A stretch of 64,000 bases of DNA from Rheum nobile. Its lineage: Eukaryota; Streptophyta; Magnoliopsida; Caryophyllales; Polygonaceae. How positions within the stretch are numbered: the stretch's first letter is position 1; every line of letters begins with the position of its first letter. Of the stretch, positions 46,525 to 57,754 are shown piece after piece. The DNA lies in assembly GCA_027886185.1 (NCBI GenBank), contig WOAB01000158.1, positions 682,001-746,000 on the forward strand, written 5' to 3'. Under the pieces are notes generated by a model. It was not told where the DNA came from, searched no databases, and was given only the letters and a program-made list of their open reading frames with translations. The translations under genes and the position numbers were made by a program.

Positions 46525-47905
46525 TGATAGGTGTTATTTCATACACCTTTACTAACAATTATTAGAATGATTTGGAGGAGTTTATGAGTAGTTTTGAGGC
46601 TAAGTCTGCAGTCCCGACATTGTGGAAAGAAGTGAAGATATCCCAGGATTTGCAGCTTAGATGGAGATGATGAGGATGGAGATGGATCTGCTGGAGCATA
46701 CTTGGAGAAGACTACCAATAGTTGGTAGTATTGAAGAGCAGCATAAGAGAGGAAGAGAAGCTGAAGGAGAGAGTGAGCGAGTTCACCGCCCCGCGGCGAT
46801 CCTCACCGTGACCCGGTGGTGACTCCCAGAGAAGCTTGAAGCCCCGCGGTGGGAGCCTGATGCCCCGCGGTGGATCTCACCGCCCCGCGGTGGCCGTGTT
46901 AAATGCCGCACGCCCAGAGACATTTATTTCCTTTTATTTTGTTCAGACTTTGTTATTTTATTATTCTATTTCCTTTATTGTTTACATTAGTTTAACCTAG
47001 TTTTCTTAAGACTATTTAAGCCCTCTTTCTAGGTTAAGAGGCAGACAACTTCGCTTTACATCAGACGGTATTTTTCCCTTAGTTTTCGTTCTCGTTTGAA
47101 TGGAGAACTAACTTCCCTTTGTTCTACTAGACAATTGAAGCAATACAGTTGATGTGTTTGTGAGATTTCTCTTCCTTGTTCTTATCCTTATAAATATTGG
47201 TTTGATTCTCTTGGTTATATTGATTATTGATTTCTTGTTGTTCTTCTTAGCCTGATCAACTAGGTTGAATACTTTTTATCAATTGCTAGGATTGCATATA
47301 GGGTTTCCGAGTGCACATCTAGTGGCATACACGATTGTGCGTATAGGGGTACCGAGCGTACAATCGTGAGTGAGAATCAGTTGCATGTTAAGTAGTAAGG
47401 TGTCTTGCTATTTGCATGTATCCTATATCCTTGTGTGTATTGCTATTGCTTTGTTGGTGGTAAAGTATACCGACAACTGTGAGAATCGGTGGTGCTTTAT
47501 CATTGGCATAGTAATAAGTCTATCGACAACTTTGAAAATCGATAGTGCTTAAGATCAGGGTGGGAACAACTATAAGGATAGTAAAAGAACTTGGATTTAA
47601 TAGATTTCTGTGATCAAATTATATCTCTGTATTGTGGATCTCGCTCTAGTAGGACTACTTTCCCCATTATATTTTCTCTACTCAACCAAACTTGTTTGCT
47701 TTGCTTGCTTTGTTCTTTCTTGATAACTAACCCCCCCCCCCCCCTTGCTTGTTACTTGTCATTCACGATTTCATACTGCATCAGATCTTCCCTGTGGGTT
47801 CGACCCTTGCTTGCTTACTATACATCTATTTAGTAGGTCTGTTACGACTTTTTACTTTGATAAGGCTAATCAACGATACTTGCATTGCGCACTTTTAGCC
47901 CGTCA
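46525..47905 (+). mobile_element. Solo LTR in the junction LINE
   Basis: 1,381 bp, same family as 22191-23572. Flanked by acgag (46520-46524) and atgag (47906-47910), one mismatch, which is reasonable for an aged 5-bp duplication. GC-rich CCGCCCCGCGGTGG cluster at 46783-46910; 14 consecutive C at 47731-47744; box ccctgtgggttcgaccctt at about 47790. Confidence 0.85.
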
Positions 47906-47910
47906 ATGAG

Positions 47911-48694
47911 CTTGATAAAATAAATAGGAGTTTTTTTCTGGAATAAAGCACCTTCATTTAAACCTCTAATATGATGGGATAAAATATGCAAACCAACTAC
48001 TCAAGGAGGCCTTGGATTGAGAAAATCAAAGGACATGAATAAAGCATTACAATTTAAATTACTTTGGAAAATTTTAGCAGAACCGGATAATTACTGGATT
48101 AAAATAATCACTGAAAAATATTTGAAAGATGAACACAATGGAAAATGCTCATGGCAATGGTCCAAAATGTGTGAACTCATTGAAGAATTTAAATCAAGAC
48201 TCATTTGGGAGGTGGGGAATGGTGAAACCATTAGATTTTAGACTGATAAATGACTTTCTACCACTCCTCTTTGCGACATGATTAACATACAATACATACC
48301 AAATAAGAATGCATTTGTAGAAGATTTTTTGCTTCCAAATCGCAATTGGAACAAAGCAATGATATAACAATGTCTTCCAAGTCACTTAGTACAACAGGTT
48401 ATGTCTACATCGATACGATTAACAAATATACATGATAGAATGTACTGGAGGCAAGCAAAAACGGATGGTTCTCGACTAATCGGCTATGGATATGCTCAAT
48501 AAAAAGAAAAGATACACAACACATGATACTTCATTGATTTGGAAAATGGACACTTACCCAAAGGTAAAAAACTTAATTTGGAAATGCATGAAAAATGGCT
48601 TACCAACAAAAGCAAGACTAGTTGCAATCCCACAAGGCTGTATTAGATGTAATGCACAAACAGAAGATTCAAATCATCTCTTATTTCAATGTAG
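47911..48694 (+). pseudogene. L1-type LINE fragment, 3' part
   Basis: Continues the LINE interrupted by the solo LTR: GGLGLRKSKDMNKALQFKLL, WQWSKMCELIEEFKS, and the zf-RVT region LIWKMDTYPKVKNLIWKCMK...CIRCNAQTEDSNHLLFQC. It stops mid-finger at about 48694 and passes directly into copy 2 of the helicase. No 3' UTR or poly-A tail. Confidence 0.83.
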
Positions 48695-50780
48695 GTATTT
48701 CAATGTGTTGTTAGGGATAGAGGAACTTCTCATTATGAAAATTGTTATATTTTCTCTGTATTGGGGTGGGGGGATTGAGGTTATAGCTAGATAGAATGGT
48801 TCTCTCATAGTACCAACTTGTTGAATGATTCTCTTTTTATATTTGTTTACAGGACTACGTGAAAGCTTATAATATGAAGTCTGTTACTTTGAGACAAAAG
48901 GATTTTGACTTTTTAGCACTTAAAGTGCCAGGACTTGCTGAAAGAAGGCCCTTACTTGTCCGTGGAGATGTGGTAAATGTTTATGGGGAATATTCTCTTG
49001 ATCAGGTATGTGTGGTAAACCGGGTGAAGGTAATTTTTTTACTTCATGTCAATATTGTTAACATTTTTGTCATAGAAGTTCATATTTTTTGTCACAATTG
49101 CACGAATTATCATTGCCAATGTTGTTTTCTCATGTTGAACTTGCCAATGTTTTTTTAATAGGGTTGGATCCACTGTGTTGAGGCTGATAAAGTATTATTG
49201 CAATTTCATGAAGGATTTTACCAAAGGCACAGAGATAGCAATCTGTATGAAATCTATTTTGTGTACAATGGGGTAAATTCAGTAGGCTCCGTCAAGCCAT
49301 TCTATCTGCAGAGGCATTACATGAAAAGTTCCTCTTTCCCCATGAGTATCATGGAAAGCGAAGGATTACAACAAACAATCTTGTGCCTATCTCACGTCTT
49401 CTTAACGAGGAGCAGAAAAATGTTGTTCGCTTAATTTTAGGGTACAGAGGAGGAGCTCCTTATGTGATTTATGGATCCCCGGGAATAGAAAAGACAAAAA
49501 CACTGGTGGAGGTGATCCTCCAACTATATAAAACTAGACGGAATTCTTAAATACTTGTATGTGCTTCTTCAAATTGCGCGGCAGATCACATATTAGAGAA
49601 AATCCTTTGCGAGGGGATGAAACTTAGCGAGGAAGATATTTTTAGGTTGAATGCCACACGTCGTCCCTTAGAAAAAATGAACGCTGCATTGTTGAGGTTT
49701 TGTACTTACAGTGAAGGTTTCTTCACTTGCCCTTCTCGAGATGCACTATGTAGCTGCAGGATAATAATAATGACATGCATGAGTGTATCTTACCTTTATG
49801 CTAAAGGGGTTAACCGTGGCCACTTCTCCTACATCATCTTAGATTATGCAAGCCAAGCTTTAGAGCCAGAGACAATGATCCCCATATCAACCCTCTACGA
49901 AAACAACACAATTATTATTCTTTCTGGTGATCCTAAGCAACTTGGCCCTGATATTCATTCAAAGCAAGATGAGGCATATGGGTTGGGAAGGTATTTTATG
50001 GAGAGGTTGTTGGACTTTGAAGTTTACAGATAAGGGGATCGCAATTATGTCACCATGTTAGTGAAGACTTACCGGAGCCACCCTGAAATTCTTTATGTTC
50101 CTCCAAGACTGTTTTATAGAGGAGCATTGATTCCATATTGAGAAGAAAGTGACACATCTTCCTTACCTTGGGCTGATCTGCTTCCCAACAGGAACTTCCC
50201 TATAATGTTCTGTGGCATCCAAGGCTTGGATGAGAGGGGAAATGGAAGCCCTTCATGGTTTAATAGGATTGAAGCTAGCAAGGTGGTTGAGCTCGTATAT
50301 AAGCTCAAAAAAAGGAATGTCTCTGAGCACGACATCGGGATTATTACCCATTTTCCACAACAAGTAGTAAAGATAGGGAAGGTTCTCAGGTCTCAACATA
50401 TGACTGATATTAAGATAGGTGGGGTTGAGCAGTTTCGGGGCAAAGAAAGGGAAGTGATCATCCTATCAATCGTCACATCAACCAAGAAACACGACGAATA
50501 TGATAGGACTTTCTGTTTGGGATTTTTGAGCAACCCGAAGAGGTTCAATTTTGCCATGACTCGTGCTAGATCATTGCTTATTATTGTTGGAAACCCTTAT
50601 ATTATTGGAAAGGTATTTCTCGGTAACAAAACTTTGTTGTTTATCAGATGCATTAAAATATTGCGTAACCGTTTTGTTGGACATTGACAGTACTGGCACT
50701 GGCGCAAAATGTTATGCCATTGTGTTGCAAATAGCACCTATGAAGGTTGTGCTTTTCGCGTGAAGGAGCAGGATCCATAA
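48695..50780 (+). pseudogene. SDE3/MOV10-like RNA helicase pseudogene, copy 2
   Basis: Lacks the N-terminal exon present in copy 1. It reads VPGLAERRPLLVRGDVVNVY (a signature SDE3 stretch), then Walker A-like YGSPGIEKTKT (the second G of the loop is replaced by E), DYAS in place of DEAG, LSGDPKQLGPD, EQFRGKEREVIILSIVTS and NPKRFNFAMTRARSLLIIVG. A final intron (about 50612-50689) leads to YWHWRKMLCHCVANSTYEGC and a TAA at 50778. Stops after FEVYR and ALIPY are shared with copy 1; a stop after KTRRNS is private. Several motif VI residues are better kept than in copy 1, where GVEQF has a stop. Confidence 0.8.
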
Positions 50781-51075
50781 AATTTCGATGTGATGCGAGT
50801 GTTGGTCGATCTGTTTTTGAGTACTGGCAACTATCCTTTTTTCTAGCAATGTAATGATATCCAGTGTACTGATAACTATTGTCTGTGTGTCTAGTGTTAG
50901 CGTTGTTTTTGAATTTGCAAAACTTACATGAAGAGTGACATCAAAGTCTTGGCACTCTGACATGTAGAATCAACCATGCTACACCATGATACTTACCACT
51001 TACAAGAAATACTATTCGAAATTTAATTCATCCTCTTACATAAAAAACCAAAGTTATCAAGTACATACTTCATAG

Positions 51076-51744
51076 TTATGACCTACATGCTCGATACCAA
51101 ATGTTAAAAGCACTAATCCCTACAATGACAGCAACACCAAACGCACAAATATGATTTAATACAAGTTTGCTCAATTTTTTCTGGGAGTGTAGTGTATTGT
51201 TTTCACCTTCAAGTTCTGCCACCCTTGCATGGAGTTCCCTAATTGTAGCCTCAAAGTGCATCTCATTTGTATTGAGTTCCATAATTCTTTGTCCAAATTT
51301 ATGTTTCTCAATACGTAGGCATGTGATTATTTCATCCAACATTTGGGAATGTGGGCTATTCGTTAGCAACATCTCTAACTCTTCTTGCAACTTCTCTTCT
51401 ATTTCAGAACGTGTAGGAGATATAAGTGGAAATTCATATTTTCTGCGGTCCCCGCTTTGATAACTTGAGGTGTCGCTGTCTAACATTGGACTTCAGTTGA
51501 ACTACAGAAACAAAGCCAAATTCCAGCAAAAAACAACCTGTTATATGCTTGCTTATGTGACCCTCTAATTACCAGATTGACCCACTACGAAAAGCACACA
51601 AAAAACTCACAAAATTTTACATACTAAATAGCAAGCAATTGGCAACATAAACCATGAAAAGGACCATACGCGTGGCAACAGAAACATTAGCTATGTACAT
51701 AGTATATAACTATTTATTTAGTGTAATTACCTTGTGTTCGGCAT
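51076..51744 (-). CDS. Coiled-coil, C-terminal membrane protein, two exons
   Basis: Proposed model: exon 1 ATGCCGAACACAAG (51731-51744) with donor gtaattac; exon 2 51076-51490 after acceptor ctgaag. Together they give an uninterrupted 142-residue frame (MPNTSPMLDSDTSSYQSGDR...). It has a Ser-rich start, a coiled coil (SEIEEKLQEELEMLL; HFEATIRELHARVAELEGEN) and a hydrophobic C-terminal segment (LNHICAFGVAVIVGISAFNI), so a tail-anchored coiled-coil protein is plausible. A telo-box lies in the putative 5' UTR about 95 bp upstream. Its frame is intact, unlike the genes around it. The family is not recognised, and the splice sites are inferred by eye. It faces the helicase tail to tail. Confidence 0.55.
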
Positions 51745-51839
51745 AGTGAAGGACCTCGGCTCAGCGAAATGAACAAGAAGGAGAGGGTTTTGGTTGTTGG
51801 GCAAAGAATCAGAAGGGGAAAGATCGATCATGCATTTAT

Positions 51840-51848
51840 CTAGGGTTT
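51840..51848 (-). promoter_or_regulatory. Telo-box in the leader of the coiled-coil gene
   Basis: AAACCCTAG on the minus strand, followed by a C/T-rich leader. Telo-boxes are common near starts of plant housekeeping and translation genes; the role here is inferred. Confidence 0.4.
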
Positions 51849-51963
51849 TCATTTTTTGGCCATGTTTCCTTTTTTAATATTATTTCAAAAATAATTACTT
51901 GATATGACCTCTATTAATATAGTACATTCCATGATTTGACCTTTGTTTTCCCTCCAAAAGTGA

Positions 51964-52002
51964 ACAAGTTTCCCTCCATTTTCTACCCCTTTAACGACTT
52001 GT
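51964..52002. repeat. 39-bp box 5' of transposase, copy 2
   Basis: Copy 2 counterpart of 24896; frame ACAAGT...ACTTGT retained, core slightly altered (ttaacgactt). Confidence 0.6.
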
Positions 52003-52125
52003 TAGTCTTTACCTAAAATAACCCCAACTGTAAACTTGTACAAAACCACGTAACACCACAAAACCTTAAATCCACAAATCTTCAAAAAAGGCTTTCGTTG
52101 CATATTCAATGTCTTTGGAATAGAA

Positions 52126-54350
52126 ATGGTAACAGCATTGATCAGCAAGATGATATTGTGAATGAAGTGATCGACTTCTACAAAAATCTCTTTGGTACTT
52201 CTGTTAATGATTGTCTAGGTTCTTTTTCCTCTCTTAAAGGACCTATACTATGTGTTGATAATAGTGAAGACATATGTTGCATCCCTTCTTATGCAGAAAT
52301 CCAACATGCTGTTTTTTATATTGGGAATACCAAATCCCCTGGTCCAGATGGATTTGGTAGTTGATTTTTTAAGCATGGATGGAGCTTGATTGGTAATGAA
52401 GTGTGTGAGGCTGTTTGTGAATTTTTTAGAAGAGGGAAACTCCTTAAACAACTCAATACAACTTTCATTTGCCTTGTTCCCAAAGTAGACGATCCTTTAT
52501 ATGTAAAGGAGTACAGGCCCATTGCTTGTTGTAACACTTTATTAAAAATCAACTCTAAGATCCTTGTTGATAAAGTGAGACCTCTCCTTGATAAAGTCAT
52601 TGCTCCCTCACAAAGTGCCTTCATTCCGGGCAGATCTATTAGCCATAATGTTGTTGTTGCTCAAGAGTTGGTTAGGGGGTATGACAGAGTTGATGTCTCT
52701 CCTAGATGCATAATAAATCTTGATATCCAAAAGGCCTATGATTGTGTTAGCTGGACTTTCTTACAAGATGCTATGATTTTTCTGAACTTCCCAAGACAAC
52801 TGGTTTTGTGGATCATGGAACTTGTCACTACTCCTTATTATTCAGTCATTATCAATGGAGAATCTAAGGGTTTTTTCCCTGGGAAAAGAGGCCTGAGGCA
52901 AGGTGATCCCCTCTCTCCCTTCCTCTTTGTTATTGTTGTGGAGATGCTTGATAGAAGACTTAAGTTGCTTAGTACTACTAAAGGTTTCCATTTCCATCCT
53001 AAATGCAAAAAGACTCAGATTATTTCCCTTGCTTTTGCTGATGATCTTTTGATTTTCTGTAAACCTTCCAAGTCTACTCTTCTTCTTATCAAGAATTGCC
53101 TTGTCTGTTTTGGGGATGAGTCTGGGCTCAAAGCTAACCAAGCTAAAACCACAGTTACTTTTGGTGGCCTTAGTGAAACTGACAAGAATGAGTGCACCAG
53201 TATCCTTGGATATGCTATTGGCACTTTTCCTATCAGGTACCTTGGTACTCCTCTTCACTCTAAGAAGCTTAGAGTTTGTGATTACATCCCTTTGTTTAAT
53301 AGACTTAAGAGCACCATTCAATCCAAGATGGCCAAGAAGATGTCCTATGCTGGCAAAGCTCAGGTTATTAGATCAGTCATTAAGGGTGTGCTTACTTTTT
53401 GGATGCAGTCTTTACTTCTTCCTATCAAAGTGATTAAGCAGATTGAAAGCATTTGTAGATCTTTCTTATGGCCAGGAGAGATTAGTGGGAAAAGAAGCCT
53501 TGTGGCTTGGAAGAATGTTTGTTGTGGCTTTGATAAAGGGGGGCTTAATTTCAAGGAGCTGCTATCATGGAATAAAACTCTCCTTAGTAAACTCTTGTTT
53601 GATTTTACTCTGAACAAGAGCAACATCTGGACTATATGGGCCAATCACTATGTTCTGAAGGGGAGGTCTGTGTGGGATATGTCTCCCAAGCCTTCTGATT
53701 CTTGGCTTTGGAAGACACTTCTTCTCCTTAAAAACCAGCTTCTTCCTTTGACACAGAATATTGATCAGCTGCAACTCATCAAAACAAATGGTAATCTGGA
53801 CTGCTCTAAGATCTATGGTTTCTTCAAGTCTCCTAGGCCTGATATTCCTTGGTGTGGCTTGTTATGGACAGGGACTCAGTCAAAAAATTGGTCTTTTACA
53901 TGCTGGCTTGCAACTCTTAAGAGACTACCTACTGCTTAGAGACTTTATGCCTGGGGTATTATCAGAGATAATAAGTGTGTATTGTGTGGATCAAGTGAAG
54001 AGTCAGAGGAGCACCTTTGGTTTGATTGTAATGTTTCTCGGCAAATTCTTGGCAAAGTCCTGTGTTGGCAGGGTATTGGTGTCACTAAAGAGAATTTGAT
54101 AGATTGGTGGAATTGGTTTGTTGCTTGTCAAAGAAGAGATAACAACATTTTCAAGTGCAAACTGATGTCCATAATCTGTACAATCTACTATACCTGGCAG
54201 CTCAGAAACAAGATCATTTTCCAAGAGGGAGTTGTGGACATTGATGGTTGTGATTCAGCCATTATTCATGCTTGTAAATTTAGGATCATCCACAAGCTCA
54301 AGTTGAGAGGTAGGCGTGGCATGACAATGAGGAGGAGATTACATGTCTGA
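52126..54350 (+). pseudogene. LINE ORF2: reverse transcriptase and zf-RVT, two stops
   Basis: One continuous frame with only two premature stops (TGA 52362 after DGFGS; TAG 53937 in place of a Trp in PTAWR-type text). RT motifs run in order: SPGPDGFGS, FICLVPKVDD, EYRPIACCNTLLKI, QSAFIPGRSI, NLDIQKAYDCVSW, GLRQGDPLSPFLFV, LAFADDLLIF (catalytic DD), GLKANQAKT and RYLGTPL. The zf-RVT segment CVLCGSSEESEEHLWFDC follows. The N-terminal endonuclease is absent because the copy is truncated. RT is otherwise well preserved, indicating recent insertion. Confidence 0.9.
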
Positions 54351-54573
54351 TTTCCATGTTTTTTTTCCTTTCTTCTAGCTTACCTTGTATTGTATTTCGT
54401 TTCTAGTTTGTTTTGTTCTGTTTTTGGATTGGTGTTTGTGTTTCTAAGTTTCTTATTGTAGTTTGTTTGTTAGTTGTTTGTTTGTTGTCTACTTGCTTAG
54501 TAAGCAAGCGTGTAACTAGGATGTTAGGCCTTTTTCCTAACACTATCAATAAAATTTAACCTTTGCTAAAAAA
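52126..54573 (+). mobile_element. 5'-truncated L1-type LINE with target duplication
   Basis: Flanked by an 18-bp duplication aatgtctttggaatagaa (52108-52125 and 54574-54591), and copy 1 retains the single unoccupied site at 25039-25056. The 3' end is a short A run (ctaaaaaaa) preceded by an aataaaattt polyadenylation-like signal at 54548. It starts in the middle of ORF2, as expected for incomplete reverse transcription. Confidence 0.93.
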
Positions 54574-54945
54574 AATGTCTTTGGAATAGAAGAATTAAAT
54601 AATGGGTGAGTTTTGACTTTCACATTTAGTCTTCTTTACAAGACATTCTTCTGTGGTTTCCTAAACAAGAAAGAACAACCTTTCAGCATCTTTTTTAGCA
54701 TTACTCAAATCTGACTTTCACATTTGTTCCTTGATTCTAAAATATTTGTTTTTCCTACACAATTTTGTCCCGTTTGGCTAGAAAACCCTTTCTATCTTCA
54801 ATTCAGGATGGGCTAAAACCCTAACTTTTATAACTAATGTCGTTGTTAGTCATGTCCGTCATAATACTGTCAGTGTTAGACACTATACTGTCAACGTTTG
54901 TCATAAAGTAATTGTCTAGTGTTTGCTTTTTCTTCATATAACAGG

Positions 54946-57754
54946 TGGTTTTTCGATGGGATCACAACGTCAAAAGCACTTGTTGTGTCTGAAGATATCA
55001 ATTACTCAAATCTGAGGAAAAGGTTGGATGAGAAGATAAAATGCATTGACGGGATAGATGAAATGGAGCTCAAATATCTGTCACCGTGGAAACCAAAGTT
55101 ACAACCATTCGATGTCAAAGATGACAAGGACCTTGATGCTTTCAAATTTGTGAACTTGCAATCAGAAGATGCTATTTGGCCTATCGAGTTATATGTGAGT
55201 TTGAAAAAGAAAGGAAACAAAGAATTTGCAAACACAGAGTATTTAAATGTGAGGCCGACATCATAGTGTGTATGACTCCGCCACCGTTATCACAAAGTCA
55301 AGAGGCAGAGGCCAAGGTTATGATGGGTGGTCATCCAAGTACAAATGGTACCAAATCGGACAAGAGAAACATGGTAAGCGACAATTGTACCACTGAAGTT
55401 GTCCCGAATACAGTTGATTGTGACATGTATGAAATGAAACCAAAAATTTGTCCTGACAACAATGGGGAAGTACAAATAGTTGACTTGGTGAGCCAATCTG
55501 AGGCAAATTCGGAAACTGATGGGGGACAAACAAGGTCTTCAACATGAAGGAAAAGAATACATGAATGTATTGAGATTGACAATGATTATGGGGAAGACGT
55601 TGGGCAAGATATTGTGCATGATGTTTGGGATGACTTTGAGGATGATTTTGAGGAAGATTGTAGGGAAGATGACTTTGAAGGACCATTGTTGGATGACACT
55701 AATGAAGTGGATAACTTATTTATAAACATTGATGAGGAATTTCTCGAATAGATTGAAGCCAAGTACCATCGTAGCAAAAAGTTTAGTAAAAGGCAATTGG
55801 ATGATTTGGAAGAGCCAATGGAGGGTGATGGGGTGAGATGCAATGATCTGGAAATAAAAGTTGGAGAGCATTTCAATTGCAAGAAGGATCTTAAGGATCG
55901 TTTATCCTTGATGGCATTACAGAAGCGCTTCCAGATGCATGTCCAGAAGTCGGAGACGAAGTTATATGTGGTAAGGTGCATTGATCCTAGTTGCACCTTT
56001 TTTTGTTGTGGGGCCGCTCTTGGCAAAACAGGATTGTTTGAAGTAAGGAAGTATTGTGGACAACATACATGTGGCATGAAGCTTTGGCATAACCACCACA
56101 CACATGTAAGTTCAAGCGTAATTATTGACCACATAATGTCAAGGTAAGTAAACAATCTTGTCAGTACGCATATATTTATCAGTATGTATATTAACTAACC
56201 TTAATCTGTTACAACTTTAACACAACCGGTACATGTAATAGACCTCGTGCTACATAAATTCAAGACTTAATGAAGAAAATGGGAGTGGAAGTTAGTTACG
56301 ACAAGGCAAATCGAGCACGTTTAACCGCCATAGACAGGATAAGAGGCATAGCTGAGCAAAGCTACAAGCGGCTTCATGGATACATGTACATGCTGGAAAG
56401 GATGAATACAAGGACAGACACACATGTTGAAGTAGATTCTAATCGTCAATTCAAGTATTGTTTTTTCAGCTTGGATGCTTGGCGCAATGGAATGCAGTTT
56501 TTAAGAAAGGTAAGTATAAGTTTTGTCACTGTCAATTTAGTTTTTGTCAAATATATGTAGTCTATTGTAGCATTTAAGTATTGTATTGTCATGTGTAGAC
56601 TCTCATTTTGTAAAGCTGAGTGAAATTTATTGTAGGTCATAACTATGGATGGTACCTATTCATGATCAAAGTACAAAGAAACACTTCTAGTAACAGTGGC
56701 ACAAGACGAAAACAGACATATATATCCAATGGCATTTGCTATAGTTGACAGCGAGAATGACACCCCATGGTCATATTTTTTCCGATACCTACGTTTTGTT
56801 GTAGCCGACGAGCATGACCTCGTCTTTGTGTCTGACCTTCATGGAAGCATTTACAAAGGTTTATGAGAGCACTACATCTTCGCGAAGCATGGTTGTTGCA
56901 CACTTCACCTATTTCAAAATGTGAAGGCCAAATTTAAAAGGATTGACTTATGGATTCTATAACAAAAGGCAAATCAAGCCTACACCAAACATGAGTTCAA
57001 TCGTGAGTTTGCAAGACTTTGCGCCCAGTCCCCGGAAGTGGGTACCTACCTAAGGGGTGTTGGATTTGAAGCGTGGACAAGGTTGCATATGCCCGCGAAT
57101 AGATTGAATCTTATGACGTCTAACAATGCGGAATCCGTTAATAGTCGATTAATGGGGCCGCATTGAATGCCGCTGATTGGCTTTCTTGATGGTATAGTGA
57201 ATGTCATGATTCAGTGGTTTTGTGAACGGAGAAAAAAGGAAGAATCTTGTTCAGAAGTGCTGATCCCGACATTGTGTCGTGAGCTACAAGTTCATTATTT
57301 GAGATTGTTGGCAATGGTTGTGACTAGGTTGAATCAATATGAGTTTCAAGTGCATGCCAATGGAACTACATTCTTGTTAAACCTCCATGCTCGAACATGC
57401 TACTGCAACGCATTCCAAATTGACCAAATTCCTTGTGCGCATGCCATAGCGGCTGCCAAGGATTGTGGTGTCGATTCTATACAGTTGGTGCATCCTTTAT
57501 TTACGGCTGAAAAGTGGAAGGAAGTATACAAGGAAACATCGTATCCGGTCTATGCCTTTGAGTGTTGGGAAGTTCCTGACATTGTCTTGAATAAAGCATG
57601 CTTGCCCCCGAAAGTTAGGAGGAAATCAGGAAGACCAAGGAAGAAAAGAATCCCGTCACGTGGAGAATATAGGGGTCTAAGGAGAAGGTGTGGAAGTTGT
57701 AGCACCCTCAGTCATAACGCATGCAATTGTCCTAACCCCGCAGCCGCCCCATGA
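54946..57754 (+). pseudogene. MuDR-type transposase, copy 2 (uninterrupted by insertions)
   Basis: In order: N-terminal domain after an acceptor (acag/GTGGTTTTTCG, 54946); acidic linker (DDFEDDFEEDCREDDFEG); MuDR DNA-binding/zinc domain (VGEHFNCKKDLKDRLSLMAL...QHTC, 55850-56080); introns at about 56143-56242 and 56509-56635; MULE DDE domain with D in TMDGTYS, D in VFVSDLHGSI and E in NAESVNSRL; SWIM finger CYCNAFQIDQIPCAH intact; C-terminal CCHC-like CGSCSTLSHNACNC and a basic stretch (RRKSGRPRKKR). Disabling changes: TAG after DEEFLE, TGA after TYS, TGA after KGL and TAA after LWIL (all also in copy 1), plus a private TGA replacing CGA after GPH. It cannot make full-length transposase. Confidence 0.87.

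Noticed and set aside
55586..56155. 189-residue minus-strand ORF, also at 26053-26361
   Set aside because: Antisense to the acidic and zinc domain of the transposase; Ser/Lys-rich low-complexity shadow.
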